From positions 1 to 34,079 of the forward strand of contig DHRN01000093.1 of assembly GCA_002411175.1 (NCBI GenBank): a stretch of 34,079 nucleotides of DNA, given 5' to 3'. Below the pieces are notes generated by a model, which saw only the letters and a list, made by a program, of their open reading frames with translations, was not told where the DNA came from and did not search any database. This stretch comes from Anaerolineaceae bacterium UBA5311 (GTDB lineage: Bacteria > Chloroflexota > Anaerolineae > Anaerolineales > Anaerolineaceae). The translations under genes and the position numbers were made by a program. Of the stretch, positions 7,591-14,499 are shown piece by piece. Positions within the stretch are counted from its first letter, which is position 1, and each line of letters opens with the position of its first letter.

Positions 7591-8856
7591 ATGAACAAAG
7601 AACGGGAATTTCAGGAAGTCAGTTCGAACATCGCCGGAATCCGCGTCTTCGCGCCAAAACCGAAACAAGAAGAGGAGCGGAAAGCCCAAAGCTATACCTG
7701 TCCGCAATGCGGGGGTCAACTTGCTTACGACCTGGTTCTTTCAGGTCTGGCTTGCAGCCATTGTGGGCACCAGGTTGCCATCCGAACCCGCAAAATTGGT
7801 CCTACCGCTAAAAAACAGGAATTCACCGTAGACACGATGAAAATTGCAGACCGGGGCTGGGGAAAATTGCGCACGATGATCCATTGCCAGCAATGTGGGG
7901 CAGAGCTGTCCTATGCGGAGGGTGCGGTTGCGACCAGCTGTCCTTATTGCGCGTCCAACAGCGTCAATGTCAGCCAATCCGAACACACTTTGTTCCAACC
8001 GCAGGCGCTGGTTCCTTTCAAGGTAAAACCTGATAACCTCAGGTTGTATACCGACCAATGGATCAAGGATGGATGGATGCATCCGGCAGAGCTAAAGAAT
8101 TCTGCCAGGGTGGACAGGTTCGTGCCTTTTTATATCCCCTTTTGGGCATTTTCCGCAAAAATTGCCTTTGACTGGGAAGCCGAAGTCGCCCATACGGTTA
8201 CTGAGCAATACTATGACGCATCCAGTAAGAGCTGGCAAACACGCACGCGCATTGAATGGCGCTGGGAGAATGGCAATGTCCAGAAAACGTACACCAATTA
8301 TCTGGTGAGCGGCGTCGATGAAAAGAGATTAAACCCATTAATCCTTGGAGGGTTAACCCCATTTGACATGGACGCATTGGTTTCATTTGAACCGGATTAC
8401 CTTGTTGGGATCAATGCCAATGCTTACGACGTGGACCTGAACACTGCCTGGGCAACCGCAAAAACAAATCTTCGTGACGAAGCCATGCAGCTGGCTATCG
8501 AAGACGCAAGCAACTCCCAGGTTCGAAATTTGAGTATTGACATGAGTTACGATAACGAACGTTGGAGCTACTTGTTTTTGCCAGTTTACATCGCGGTGTA
8601 TCTGTTTGAAGGCAAGTCTTTCCAGGTGATGGTCAATGGTCAGACTGGCAAAGTGTTCGGTCAAAAACCGATTGCCTGGTTAAAGGTGTGGCTGGCAATC
8701 CTGGGGGCGCTGCTGCCAGGAATATTACTTACAATAATTGGTATGACGGGGATGGCAATGACAGCCGGGTGTATTGGGATGATATTCCTCATTTTGGGTG
8801 GTACCTTTGCTTTCATTACCTTTAAGAAAGCCCGCAGCCTGGAGGAGCTCCTGTGA
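7591..8856 (+). CDS. Zinc-ribbon membrane protein (two ribbons, two C-terminal TM helices)
   Basis: A 421-residue protein. It carries two C4 zinc ribbons: Cys37/40 with 55/58 (CPQCGG...CSHCG) and Cys99/102 with 117/120 (CQQCGA...CPYCA). A middle domain of about 240 residues contains VPFYIPFWAFSAKIAFDWEAE and a Trp-rich strand. Two hydrophobic helices at the C-terminus (GALLPGILLTIIGM and CIGMIFLILGGTFAFI) suggest a membrane anchor. Such proteins are often labelled 'PriA-like helicase' in databases because of the ribbons, but no helicase motif is present. I start it at 7591 because GGGGGA at 7578-7583 sits seven bases before that ATG; in-frame starts at 7555 and 7576 have no such site. Its stop overlaps the next start (GTGA), and that next protein looks like a shorter relative. 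Molecular function unknown. Confidence 0.85.
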   Translation: MNKEREFQEVSSNIAGIRVFAPKPKQEEERKAQSYTCPQCGGQLAYDLVLSGLACSHCGHQVAIRTRKIGPTAKKQEFTVDTMKIADRGWGKLRTMIHCQQCGAELSYAEGAVATSCPYCASNSVNVSQSEHTLFQPQALVPFKVKPDNLRLYTDQWIKDGWMHPAELKNSARVDRFVPFYIPFWAFSAKIAFDWEAEVAHTVTEQYYDASSKSWQTRTRIEWRWENGNVQKTYTNYLVSGVDEKRLNPLILGGLTPFDMDALVSFEPDYLVGINANAYDVDLNTAWATAKTNLRDEAMQLAIEDASNSQVRNLSIDMSYDNERWSYLFLPVYIAVYLFEGKSFQVMVNGQTGKVFGQKPIAWLKVWLAILGALLPGILLTIIGMTGMAMTAGCIGMIFLILGGTFAFITFKKARSLEELL

Positions 8857-9944
8857 GCAAGCAGGAAACACCCCCGATCGAATTTCAACAGGAATCGAGC
8901 TGGGATCATGGGGAGTTGTTGGAAGCCTGCTCTGCTTGCCAGTGCGTTTTCTTGGTTTCCCCGGAGCACAGCAAACAAATTTGTCCGATTTGCAGCCAGG
9001 CTGACCTGGTTCCAGAGCCAGACAAGGAGGCGCGTTGGGCGCCAGAATTGGTTTTGCCTATCCAGATTGATCAACAAACATTTAAAAACTACATGGAGAG
9101 GTTCCTGGACGAGGTTCCCTATAAAACGAACGATCTTACTGTGGATAACCTGGTGGAGCGAGTGCGGGTGGTTTGGTGGCCCCAATGGCTTGTGGATGCT
9201 GACCTGGAAGGCGAGTGGGAAGCAACTGTAGGCTACAACTACCAGGTAAAAACAGCAAGGGAACGTTATGGGAATGACGGTTGGAAAAGCCAAAACGTTT
9301 TGAGAACTGAGATACGTTACGAGCCGCGCATGGGGACGATGAATCGTCACCATGACAATGTCATTATCCCTGCCCTGCACACAAACGAGGAACGAATACG
9401 GCAGCTGGGAGAATATGATCGCAAGCAGGTTGTGAAATTCAAAGATGGAATCCTGGACCGGGCAAGTATTCAGCTGCCGACAATTGAACCAGGAGAATTA
9501 CGCGAAGTTGCTGAAGATAAATTTCGCCTCATAGCAGAAAAAGAAATTCTGGAAGCAACTGGCGCGCAGCATCGCCAGGAAATCAATTATCGCGGCGTTT
9601 TTAAGAATATGAACTGGAGCAAATTTTTGCTGCCGATTTTTAGCAGTTATTATGTTGATGATCATCAGCAATGCCATCCAGTCGTGATGAACGCACAAAG
9701 TGGAAAATTGTATGGTCGTCGGATGGCTTCGCTCAAAAAAGCGCGCAAGAAAACACTGGGTCTGGCAGCGTTGTTAATGCTGGTTTTCCTGGTGTTGATA
9801 TTGGCGAGCCTCTTGTCCCCATCTGGCGGCATCGTTTGTATCGTGGGAGCTGCCCTTCTGCTGGGCACTCTTGCATTGATTCCCCTGATCAGGGCGTCTG
9901 TGTGGAACCGCAGGCAGGAGAAAACGGTCAGCCAGTTCCGATAG
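8853..9944 (+). CDS. Zinc-ribbon membrane protein, shorter relative of the preceding gene
   Basis: A 363-residue protein with one C4 ribbon near the N-terminus (Cys26/29 and Cys44/47), the same kind of middle domain as its neighbour (VVWWPQWLVDADLEGEWEA, KFLLPIFSSYYVDD, VVMNAQSGKLYGRR), and two closing membrane helices (LGLAALLMLVFLVLILASLL and VCIVGAALLLGTLALIPLI). The neighbour has matching stretches (SYLFLPVYIAVYLF, VMVNGQTGKVFGQ), so the two probably arose by duplication and may pair. It starts with GTG at 8853, overlapping the upstream TGA, with GGAGGAG at 8841-8847. Translation is therefore coupled and roughly equal amounts are likely. No enzyme motif is visible. The role is unknown. 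Confidence 0.85.
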   Translation: MSKQETPPIEFQQESSWDHGELLEACSACQCVFLVSPEHSKQICPICSQADLVPEPDKEARWAPELVLPIQIDQQTFKNYMERFLDEVPYKTNDLTVDNLVERVRVVWWPQWLVDADLEGEWEATVGYNYQVKTARERYGNDGWKSQNVLRTEIRYEPRMGTMNRHHDNVIIPALHTNEERIRQLGEYDRKQVVKFKDGILDRASIQLPTIEPGELREVAEDKFRLIAEKEILEATGAQHRQEINYRGVFKNMNWSKFLLPIFSSYYVDDHQQCHPVVMNAQSGKLYGRRMASLKKARKKTLGLAALLMLVFLVLILASLLSPSGGIVCIVGAALLLGTLALIPLIRASVWNRRQEKTVSQFR

Positions 9945-9950
9945 GAAATT

Positions 9951-10295
9951 ATGGTTTTGTTGAGTATCGCTTTTTTATTGTACCTGGTGGGCGCGATTGG
10001 CGTCGTAGCCGATGGTGCGGGAGAGTTTTGGCTCTGGTTTCTGGCGTTTGGGCTCGTGCTGGATGTGAGCATATTGCTTCTGGCGCTTACAGGCTTAAAT
10101 GGGCTCAGATTCATTAACAAGGCTGACATCAGGGGTAAAATAAGCCATGTGCTGGCGCTCCTGCTTGCCGGGATCGGCTTATGGTTCCGCCTTAGCGCTG
10201 ATACGACCTGGTTCTTGATCTTTATTGGCATGAGCCTTTTGTTTTGGATTTACTCGTTAGTCATTCTGTATAAAACTTGCTCAAGGAGAACATAA
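9951..10295 (+). CDS. Small four-helix membrane protein
   Basis: A 114-residue, very hydrophobic protein with four predicted membrane segments: about 2-19, 26-47, 64-82 and 85-108. It ends in a basic tail (YKTCSRRT). It starts six bases after the stop of the second zinc-ribbon gene, with TAGGA just upstream, so it belongs to the same operon. I recognise no family. Its position suggests a partner of the two membrane-anchored zinc-ribbon proteins, which is inference from context only. Confidence 0.72.
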   Translation: MVLLSIAFLLYLVGAIGVVADGAGEFWLWFLAFGLVLDVSILLLALTGLNGLRFINKADIRGKISHVLALLLAGIGLWFRLSADTTWFLIFIGMSLLFWIYSLVILYKTCSRRT

Positions 10296-10296
10296 C

Positions 10297-10920
10297 ATGG
10301 AAAACGTCTATCCTTCCCCCCATCCCCTGATTGGAACTAAACTGACTCTGTTGAGAAATGTTGAAACTGATTCGAAAAAGTTCAGAGAATTGATCCGTGA
10401 GATTGCAGCCATGTTGGCATATGAAGCGACGATGGATCTGGCTGTCAGGGACGTTGATGTGCAAACCCCATTACAAGTTGCCAGGGGAACAGCACTGATG
10501 GAATTGGTTGGACTCGTTCCGATTTTAAGGTCAGGGTTGGGCATGGTCGAAGGGGTCTATGAGCTGATGCCCGGATCTGAAGTCTGGCATATCGGTTTAT
10601 TTCGCGACGAGAGAACATTAAAACCGGTGGCTTACTATAACCGGCTGCCAATCGAGCCGACAGTTTCAGTTTGCCTGATCCTGGACCCGATGTTGGCGAC
10701 AGGTGGTTCGGCTGTTGCCACCGTGGATATCCTGAAGAAGTGGGGGGTAAGAAAGATCAAGTTCGTTGGGATTTTGGCAGCTCCCGAAGGGATTGAACGC
10801 CTGCATACCGCCCATCCGGATGTGCCCATCCATGTTGGGGCAATCGATGAAGGCTTAAACGAGCATGGATTCATTCTGCCAGGTCTGGGAGATGCCGGCG
10901 ACAGGCAGTTTGGGACCTGA
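10297..10920 (+). CDS. upp: Uracil phosphoribosyltransferase
   Basis: This enzyme makes UMP from uracil and PRPP in pyrimidine salvage. It has 207 residues, the normal family length. The PRPP-binding loop ILDPMLATGGSAVATVDIL lies at about 128-146. The N-terminal LIGTKLTLLRNVETDSKKFR, the VPILRSGLGMVEG segment and the C-terminal uracil-binding GLGDAGDRQFGT are all typical. ATG at 10297 follows the preceding stop by one base and has AAGGAG at about ten bases, so it is co-transcribed with, or at least directly behind, the membrane-protein genes. No PyrR-type attenuator is visible in front. After its stop come 168 bases without a gene, holding direct repeats. Confidence 0.96.
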   Translation: MENVYPSPHPLIGTKLTLLRNVETDSKKFRELIREIAAMLAYEATMDLAVRDVDVQTPLQVARGTALMELVGLVPILRSGLGMVEGVYELMPGSEVWHIGLFRDERTLKPVAYYNRLPIEPTVSVCLILDPMLATGGSAVATVDILKKWGVRKIKFVGILAAPEGIERLHTAHPDVPIHVGAIDEGLNEHGFILPGLGDAGDRQFGT

Positions 10921-10971
10921 TCCCCGCAGGTTTTCGTTATAGCCGGGCAATTTAGTCGGAACAAAGGAAAG

Positions 10972-11078
10972 CACATGGGTATAACCGAGTGCTAATGCCA
11001 TATACAGCAAAAGTACACGGGTATAACCGAGTACTAACGCCTCAAAAGGCTAAAGTTTACGGTATAATGAAGCACTTA
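10972..11078 (+). repeat. Three degenerate copies of a 42-bp repeat before the ATPase gene
   Basis: GGGTATAACCGAGTGCTAAT starts at 10977, and GGGTATAACCGAGTACTAAC at 11019, 42 bases later, with flanking identity (CACATGGG versus TACACGGG). A weaker third copy, GGTATAATGAAGCACTTA, starts at 11061, again about 42 bases on, and contains the TATAAT of the probable promoter. Four turns of DNA between copies would place them on the same helix face. Confidence 0.75.
11063..11068 (+). promoter_or_regulatory. Probable -10 element for the ATPase gene
   Basis: A perfect TATAAT lies 20 bases upstream of the TTG start at 11089. A convincing -35 is not present at the usual distance, so an activator bound to the repeats at 10977 and 11019 is conceivable. 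Confidence 0.42.
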
Positions 11079-11088
11079 GAGGTTTATT

Positions 11089-12303
11089 TTGATTCAACGT
11101 GATTCTTATATTCAAAAAATCAGACCCTTTATCGGTAAAGATATCATTAAGGTTCTTACTGGAATTCGCCGGTCCGGGAAATCAACGTTATTAGAGCTCT
11201 TAAAAAGGAAATTAGTAGCGAACGGTGAAGAAGATTCTCAATTTCTGACGATTAACTTTGAGAATTTGACTTATCAATCACTCTCGATTGCTGAAATTTA
11301 TGAAAATATAAAAACTTTCTGCGATAAGAATCCACAAAACAGTTACATTTTCCTTGATGAAGTTCAGGAAATCACAGGATGGGAAAAACTTGTCAATTCT
11401 CTGAGGGTCACAACCGGGGCAGATATCTATATAACCGGATCTAATTCGAACTTATTGTCGGGAGAATTGGCTACTCACCTTGCGGGACGATACATTGAAA
11501 TATCGGTATATCCACTATCTTTCAAGGAAATTAGTGAATGGAGTAACAAACAATCACCGCTTGCCCTTGATAGTGAGGATTTGTTTCGCAAGTACGTGAG
11601 ACTGGGAGGGTTCCCATTTATTTACGCTTCCGAGCTGGATGAACAGGCGGCATTGAGTTATTTGCTGGATATATACCAATCTATTATGTTGAAGGATATT
11701 GTTGCCAGATACGGTGTCAGAGACATTGAATTGTTAAACCGGGTTTTTCTTTTCTTCTTTTCCAATTTTGGGCAAACTTTTTCTGCTAACTCGGTTACCG
11801 CCTTTCTAAAAAATGAGAAGAGATCCATCTCACAAGAAACGCTTTACAACTATATCGCATATGCCCAGGAAGCCTGTTTGACCTATCTTATTCCCCGGTA
11901 TGATATCAAAGGGAAACGATCGTTAAGTTTCCAGGAAAAACTGTTTATCGCTGATACGGGAATTAGAGAAGCCGTGTTCGGATACAATGAGAGGGACATC
12001 TCCCAGGTTCTGGAAAATATTGTTTTTCTTGAGTTACTACGCAGGGGATATACTGTCAATATTGGCAAGGTTGATGGAAATGAGGTCGATTTTGTCGCCT
12101 CTAAAGCAAGGGAACGATTATATCTTCAGGTTGCATATATCCTGGCGGATGAAAGCACGATCGAAAGGGAGTTTTCACCATTAGGAGAGATTACCGATAA
12201 TTTTCCAAAAAAAGTTCTTAGCCTGGATAAGTTTGATCGAAGCCAGAATGGTATTCGACATCAAAACATCATTGATTTTCTGCTTGAAGAAAATCTGAAT
12301 TGA
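11089..12303 (+). CDS. AAA_14 / DUF4143 ATPase
   Basis: A 404-residue protein of the widespread bacterial and archaeal AAA_14-DUF4143 family. Walker A is GIRRSGKST at about 25-33, Walker B is YIFLDE at about 86-91, and sensor 1 is YITGSNS near 122. The C-terminal part (about 200-400), with ELLRRGYTVNIG and EVDFVAS, is the DUF4143 segment, which has an RNase-H/nuclease-like core with E..VDF. The biological role of the family is poorly defined. The start is TTG with AGAGG seven bases upstream. By eye the gene is richer in A+T than upp before it and mutY after it, and it stands alone behind repeats, which would suit horizontal acquisition. Its last 35 bases overlap the convergent mutY gene. Confidence 0.88.
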   Translation: MIQRDSYIQKIRPFIGKDIIKVLTGIRRSGKSTLLELLKRKLVANGEEDSQFLTINFENLTYQSLSIAEIYENIKTFCDKNPQNSYIFLDEVQEITGWEKLVNSLRVTTGADIYITGSNSNLLSGELATHLAGRYIEISVYPLSFKEISEWSNKQSPLALDSEDLFRKYVRLGGFPFIYASELDEQAALSYLLDIYQSIMLKDIVARYGVRDIELLNRVFLFFFSNFGQTFSANSVTAFLKNEKRSISQETLYNYIAYAQEACLTYLIPRYDIKGKRSLSFQEKLFIADTGIREAVFGYNERDISQVLENIVFLELLRRGYTVNIGKVDGNEVDFVASKARERLYLQVAYILADESTIEREFSPLGEITDNFPKKVLSLDKFDRSQNGIRHQNIIDFLLEENLN

Positions 12304-13339
12304 CCCGTTCGCTAATTCTTCGTGCCACCTTGCCCATAGGAAGAGCAGACAAGTCTCCAGGTGAAACCCAGCGCAAGTTATCCGGCAGCGTGACCGGCGG
12401 AGAGAAAAGCAGCCTGGCATACCAGGCTTGAACGCTAATCCGGAAATGGGTGTAGGCATGCTTAAAGTCGCCAATTTTCCTTGTTGGGGTGATTTCAAGC
12501 CCGGTCTTGCGCAGCACTTCTCGCTGGACACCGTCTTCCTGGTCTTTATCAGCCGGACTGATTTTCCCCCCGGGATATTCCCAAAGCTTTGCTAACAGAC
12601 CTTTATCTGCCCGTTGAGCGAGCAAGACCTTGCCTTCATGCCAGATTACAGCGACACAGACATCATAATGTGGTGTGGGGGCTTTTTTGATTACCTTGGG
12701 CAAGTTATTTTGCTTTCCCTGTACGAATGCGGAGCAAAATGACTGGACCGGGCAAATTGGACACTTTGGTTGCGCGGGCAGGCACACCATTGAGCCGAGG
12801 TCCATCAAAGCCTGGTTGAAGTCTCCCGGGCGTTTGGCTGGCAGGTGCAATTGCGCATAGTCTAAAACCGTCTTTTCCAGGCTGGAGGTCCCGATCGGCT
12901 CCTCGAGGGCGAGCAGGCGGGCAAAAACGCGCCTGACGTTCCCATCCACTGCGGCTACAGGCTCCCCGAATGCAATAGAGGCAATTGCCGCAGAAGTGTA
13001 TTTGCCGATTCCAGGCAATTTTACTAATTCTTTCGCGCTGGCTGGCAGCTTGCCGGCATAGTCAGATTGCACTATACGGGCGGCTTTGTGTAAGTTTCGC
13101 GCCCGACTGTAATAACCCAACCCTTCCCAAAGTACAAGCACTTCTTCCAGTCTGGCTTCAGCAAGGGTTTTTAGTGTGGGTAGGTGGGTCAGAAAGCGAT
13201 CGAAATAAGGCAGCACTGTCTCAACCCTTGTCTGCTGTAACATTACTTCTGAAAGCCAAACCTTATATGGGCTGGGATCAGAACGCCAGGGCAGCACCCT
13301 GGCGTTTTTGTCATACCAATCCAGCAGTCGGTTGTGCAA
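12269..13339 (-). CDS. mutY: A/G-specific adenine DNA glycosylase
   Basis: This enzyme removes adenine mispaired with 8-oxoguanine. The 356 residues cover the whole family length. The helix-hairpin-helix LPGIGKYTSAAI begins at about 108. Catalytic Glu31 is in WLSEVMLQQTRVE and Asp132 in VDGNVRRVFA. A 4Fe-4S cluster is formed by Cys186, 193, 196 and 202 (spacing 6-2-5). The C-terminal 130 residues are the NUDIX-like domain that reads 8-oxoG (LWEYPGGKIS). It starts with TTG at 13339, with AGAGG five bases upstream, eight bases after the 101-aa gene, so it is the third gene of a minus-strand unit. The 3' end overlaps the convergent ATPase gene by 35 bases, so each transcript would run antisense to the other. 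Confidence 0.96.
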   Translation of the reverse strand: MHNRLLDWYDKNARVLPWRSDPSPYKVWLSEVMLQQTRVETVLPYFDRFLTHLPTLKTLAEARLEEVLVLWEGLGYYSRARNLHKAARIVQSDYAGKLPASAKELVKLPGIGKYTSAAIASIAFGEPVAAVDGNVRRVFARLLALEEPIGTSSLEKTVLDYAQLHLPAKRPGDFNQALMDLGSMVCLPAQPKCPICPVQSFCSAFVQGKQNNLPKVIKKAPTPHYDVCVAVIWHEGKVLLAQRADKGLLAKLWEYPGGKISPADKDQEDGVQREVLRKTGLEITPTRKIGDFKHAYTHFRISVQAWYARLLFSPPVTLPDNLRWVSPGDLSALPMGKVARRISERVNSDFLQAENQ

Positions 13340-13347
13340 ATGAACCT

Positions 13348-13653
13348 CTAAAACTGGAAACCACCCTTGTGCGGGGCGAATTTCACCTGCATATCCTCGA
13401 CATAACTGCTCAAATCGTGATTCAACTGCTCCCAGGTATTAGAATGGAGGATTTGTCTCGCCTGTTCGAGCGATGGAACCACCGCCCCCAGCAACACCTG
13501 GGGTTGATTTCCATAGACCGTGATCCAGGCATCAGTGACTTCCAAACCAAGCTGGTTAATGCCTGGCAGATATTCGCGTACAACGTAGGCGAAGTAATTT
13601 TGTTCGTGACCTGGCTTGATATCCCAGGTGATAATTGCTTTCCACATAATCAA
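13348..13653 (-). CDS. Conserved-looking 101-aa protein, possibly dimeric alpha-beta barrel
   Basis: A 101-residue soluble protein of unknown function. The pattern of strand (WKAIITWDIKPGHE), helix (NYFAYVVREYLPGINQLG), strand (VTDAWITVYG), short strand (QVLLGAVVPS), and helix (EQARQILHSNTWEQLNHDLSSYV) resembles ferredoxin-like dimeric barrels such as the ABM/EthD type, but this is a fold guess. It begins with TTG overlapping the stop of the metallo-beta-lactamase-fold gene (TTGA). An in-frame ATG lies two codons later. No ribosome site is seen, so translation is probably coupled to the gene before it. mutY follows after eight bases. Confidence 0.75.
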   Translation of the reverse strand: MIMWKAIITWDIKPGHEQNYFAYVVREYLPGINQLGLEVTDAWITVYGNQPQVLLGAVVPSLEQARQILHSNTWEQLNHDLSSYVEDMQVKFAPHKGGFQF

Positions 13654-14306
13654 AAAGGGGAAAGTTTGGGATCCAGCGCGATTACCTGGGTGCCTTCTTC
13701 TCCGAAGTTGCCAGCAGGCGAGATCTTATAACTTTCCATAGTCTCCAGTTCTGTCAGCCCCATCTCTTTAAGGAATTTGCTGAGCGGGTCGAGATTGATT
13801 TTGGAGTAGGGGGTTTCATAATGCATCGGGATGACGATGTTTGGCTCAAGCATACTGATCACTTCAGCCGCTTTGGACGCATTGAGCGCGCCGCCGGCAC
13901 CAACAGGCACCAGGGCGATGTTGATGTTGCCAAGTTCTTCAACCATGGTCTGGCTCGGAACGATATCGGTCTGACCGAGGTGCAGCACGGTGATATTGCC
14001 ATAATCAAAAACGTAAATTGTATTGCGATTTCCTTTTAAATCGGGGTGGTGCGGCGTGGTCTGGATGCCAGTAATAAAAACACTGCCACGTTCATATTCT
14101 CCAGGACCATCGATGATGAATGGAGAACCCTTGACGGAGGAAACGTGATTGTGATTTGGATCGGCAGTGCTTATGGTAACGATTTCGGCTTTGAGTTTCA
14201 GCGGGGTGTAGCCAGCAGAAGCTGAATCAAACGGGTCTGTGACAACCGTGGTGTAATTGCGCTCAGTGATCCGAAAACAAGAATTTCCATACCATGTAAT
14301 TTCCAT
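13650..14306 (-). CDS. Metallo-beta-lactamase-fold protein with altered metal site
   Basis: A 218-residue cytoplasmic protein of the Lactamase_B_3/UlaG-like group. MEITWYGNSCFRI at 1-13, ITVLHLGQTD and the C-terminal IPMHYETPYS are typical. The family HxHxDH motif after the fourth strand reads TADPNH at 47-52, so the first two His and the Asp are replaced, and only the last His remains. It may have lost hydrolase activity or bind a single metal. ATG at 14306 has GGAGGA seven bases upstream. It is the first gene of a unit with the 101-aa gene (overlap of four bases) and mutY. An extended -10 lies at 14360-14365. Confidence 0.85.
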   Translation of the reverse strand: MEITWYGNSCFRITERNYTTVVTDPFDSASAGYTPLKLKAEIVTISTADPNHNHVSSVKGSPFIIDGPGEYERGSVFITGIQTTPHHPDLKGNRNTIYVFDYGNITVLHLGQTDIVPSQTMVEELGNINIALVPVGAGGALNASKAAEVISMLEPNIVIPMHYETPYSKINLDPLSKFLKEMGLTELETMESYKISPAGNFGEEGTQVIALDPKLSPF

Positions 14307-14326
14307 TAACCATTCCTCCGAAGTAT

Positions 14327-14345
14327 GAACCTTTTGTAAAGGTTC
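14327..14345. promoter_or_regulatory. Perfect inverted repeat in the leader of the MBL-mutY unit
   Basis: GAACCTTT and AAAGGTTC (8 bp each) surround a three-base loop. The element lies between the proposed -10 and the ribosome site of the gene at 13650-14306, where a repressor site or 5' stabilising hairpin would sit. Confidence 0.4.
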
Positions 14346-14359
14346 CTTTTCACATGAAT

Positions 14360-14368
14360 ATTATATCA
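14360..14368 (-). promoter_or_regulatory. Extended -10 promoter for the MBL-101aa-mutY unit
   Basis: On the minus strand TGATATAAT combines a perfect -10 hexamer (14365-14360) with an upstream TG (14368-14367). No -35 is recognisable, as is common for extended -10 promoters. It lies about 55 bases before the ATG. Confidence 0.5.
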
Positions 14369-14383
14369 GGTCGGATGCTTTTT

Positions 14384-14417
14384 CCCCTACAAACTGAAGA
14401 ATGTTCTTCCGTAGGGG
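14384..14417. other. Two-part hairpin between capA paralogue 2 and the MBL unit
   Basis: CCCCTAC (14384-14390) pairs with GTAGGGG (14411-14417), and inside it GAAGAA (14396-14401) pairs with TTCTTC (14404-14409). It follows the capA gene on the minus strand, but the bases after it there are A, not T, so it is not a standard intrinsic terminator. A second stem, GGGCGAA/TTCGCCC, lies at 14438-14464. Confidence 0.45.
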
Positions 14418-14499
14418 GTAAGACCATGATTACGAGTGGGCGAAGCGACTGCGGCTTTTCGCCCTCAGGAACTCGGGACGATAATGCCGCCCAAGCGCC

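Noticed and set aside
8661..9380. 239-aa minus-strand frame opposite the zinc-ribbon genes
   Set aside because: The plus-strand genes have clear Cys pairs, coupled starts and membrane helices. The antisense frame has no ribosome site or recognisable domain.
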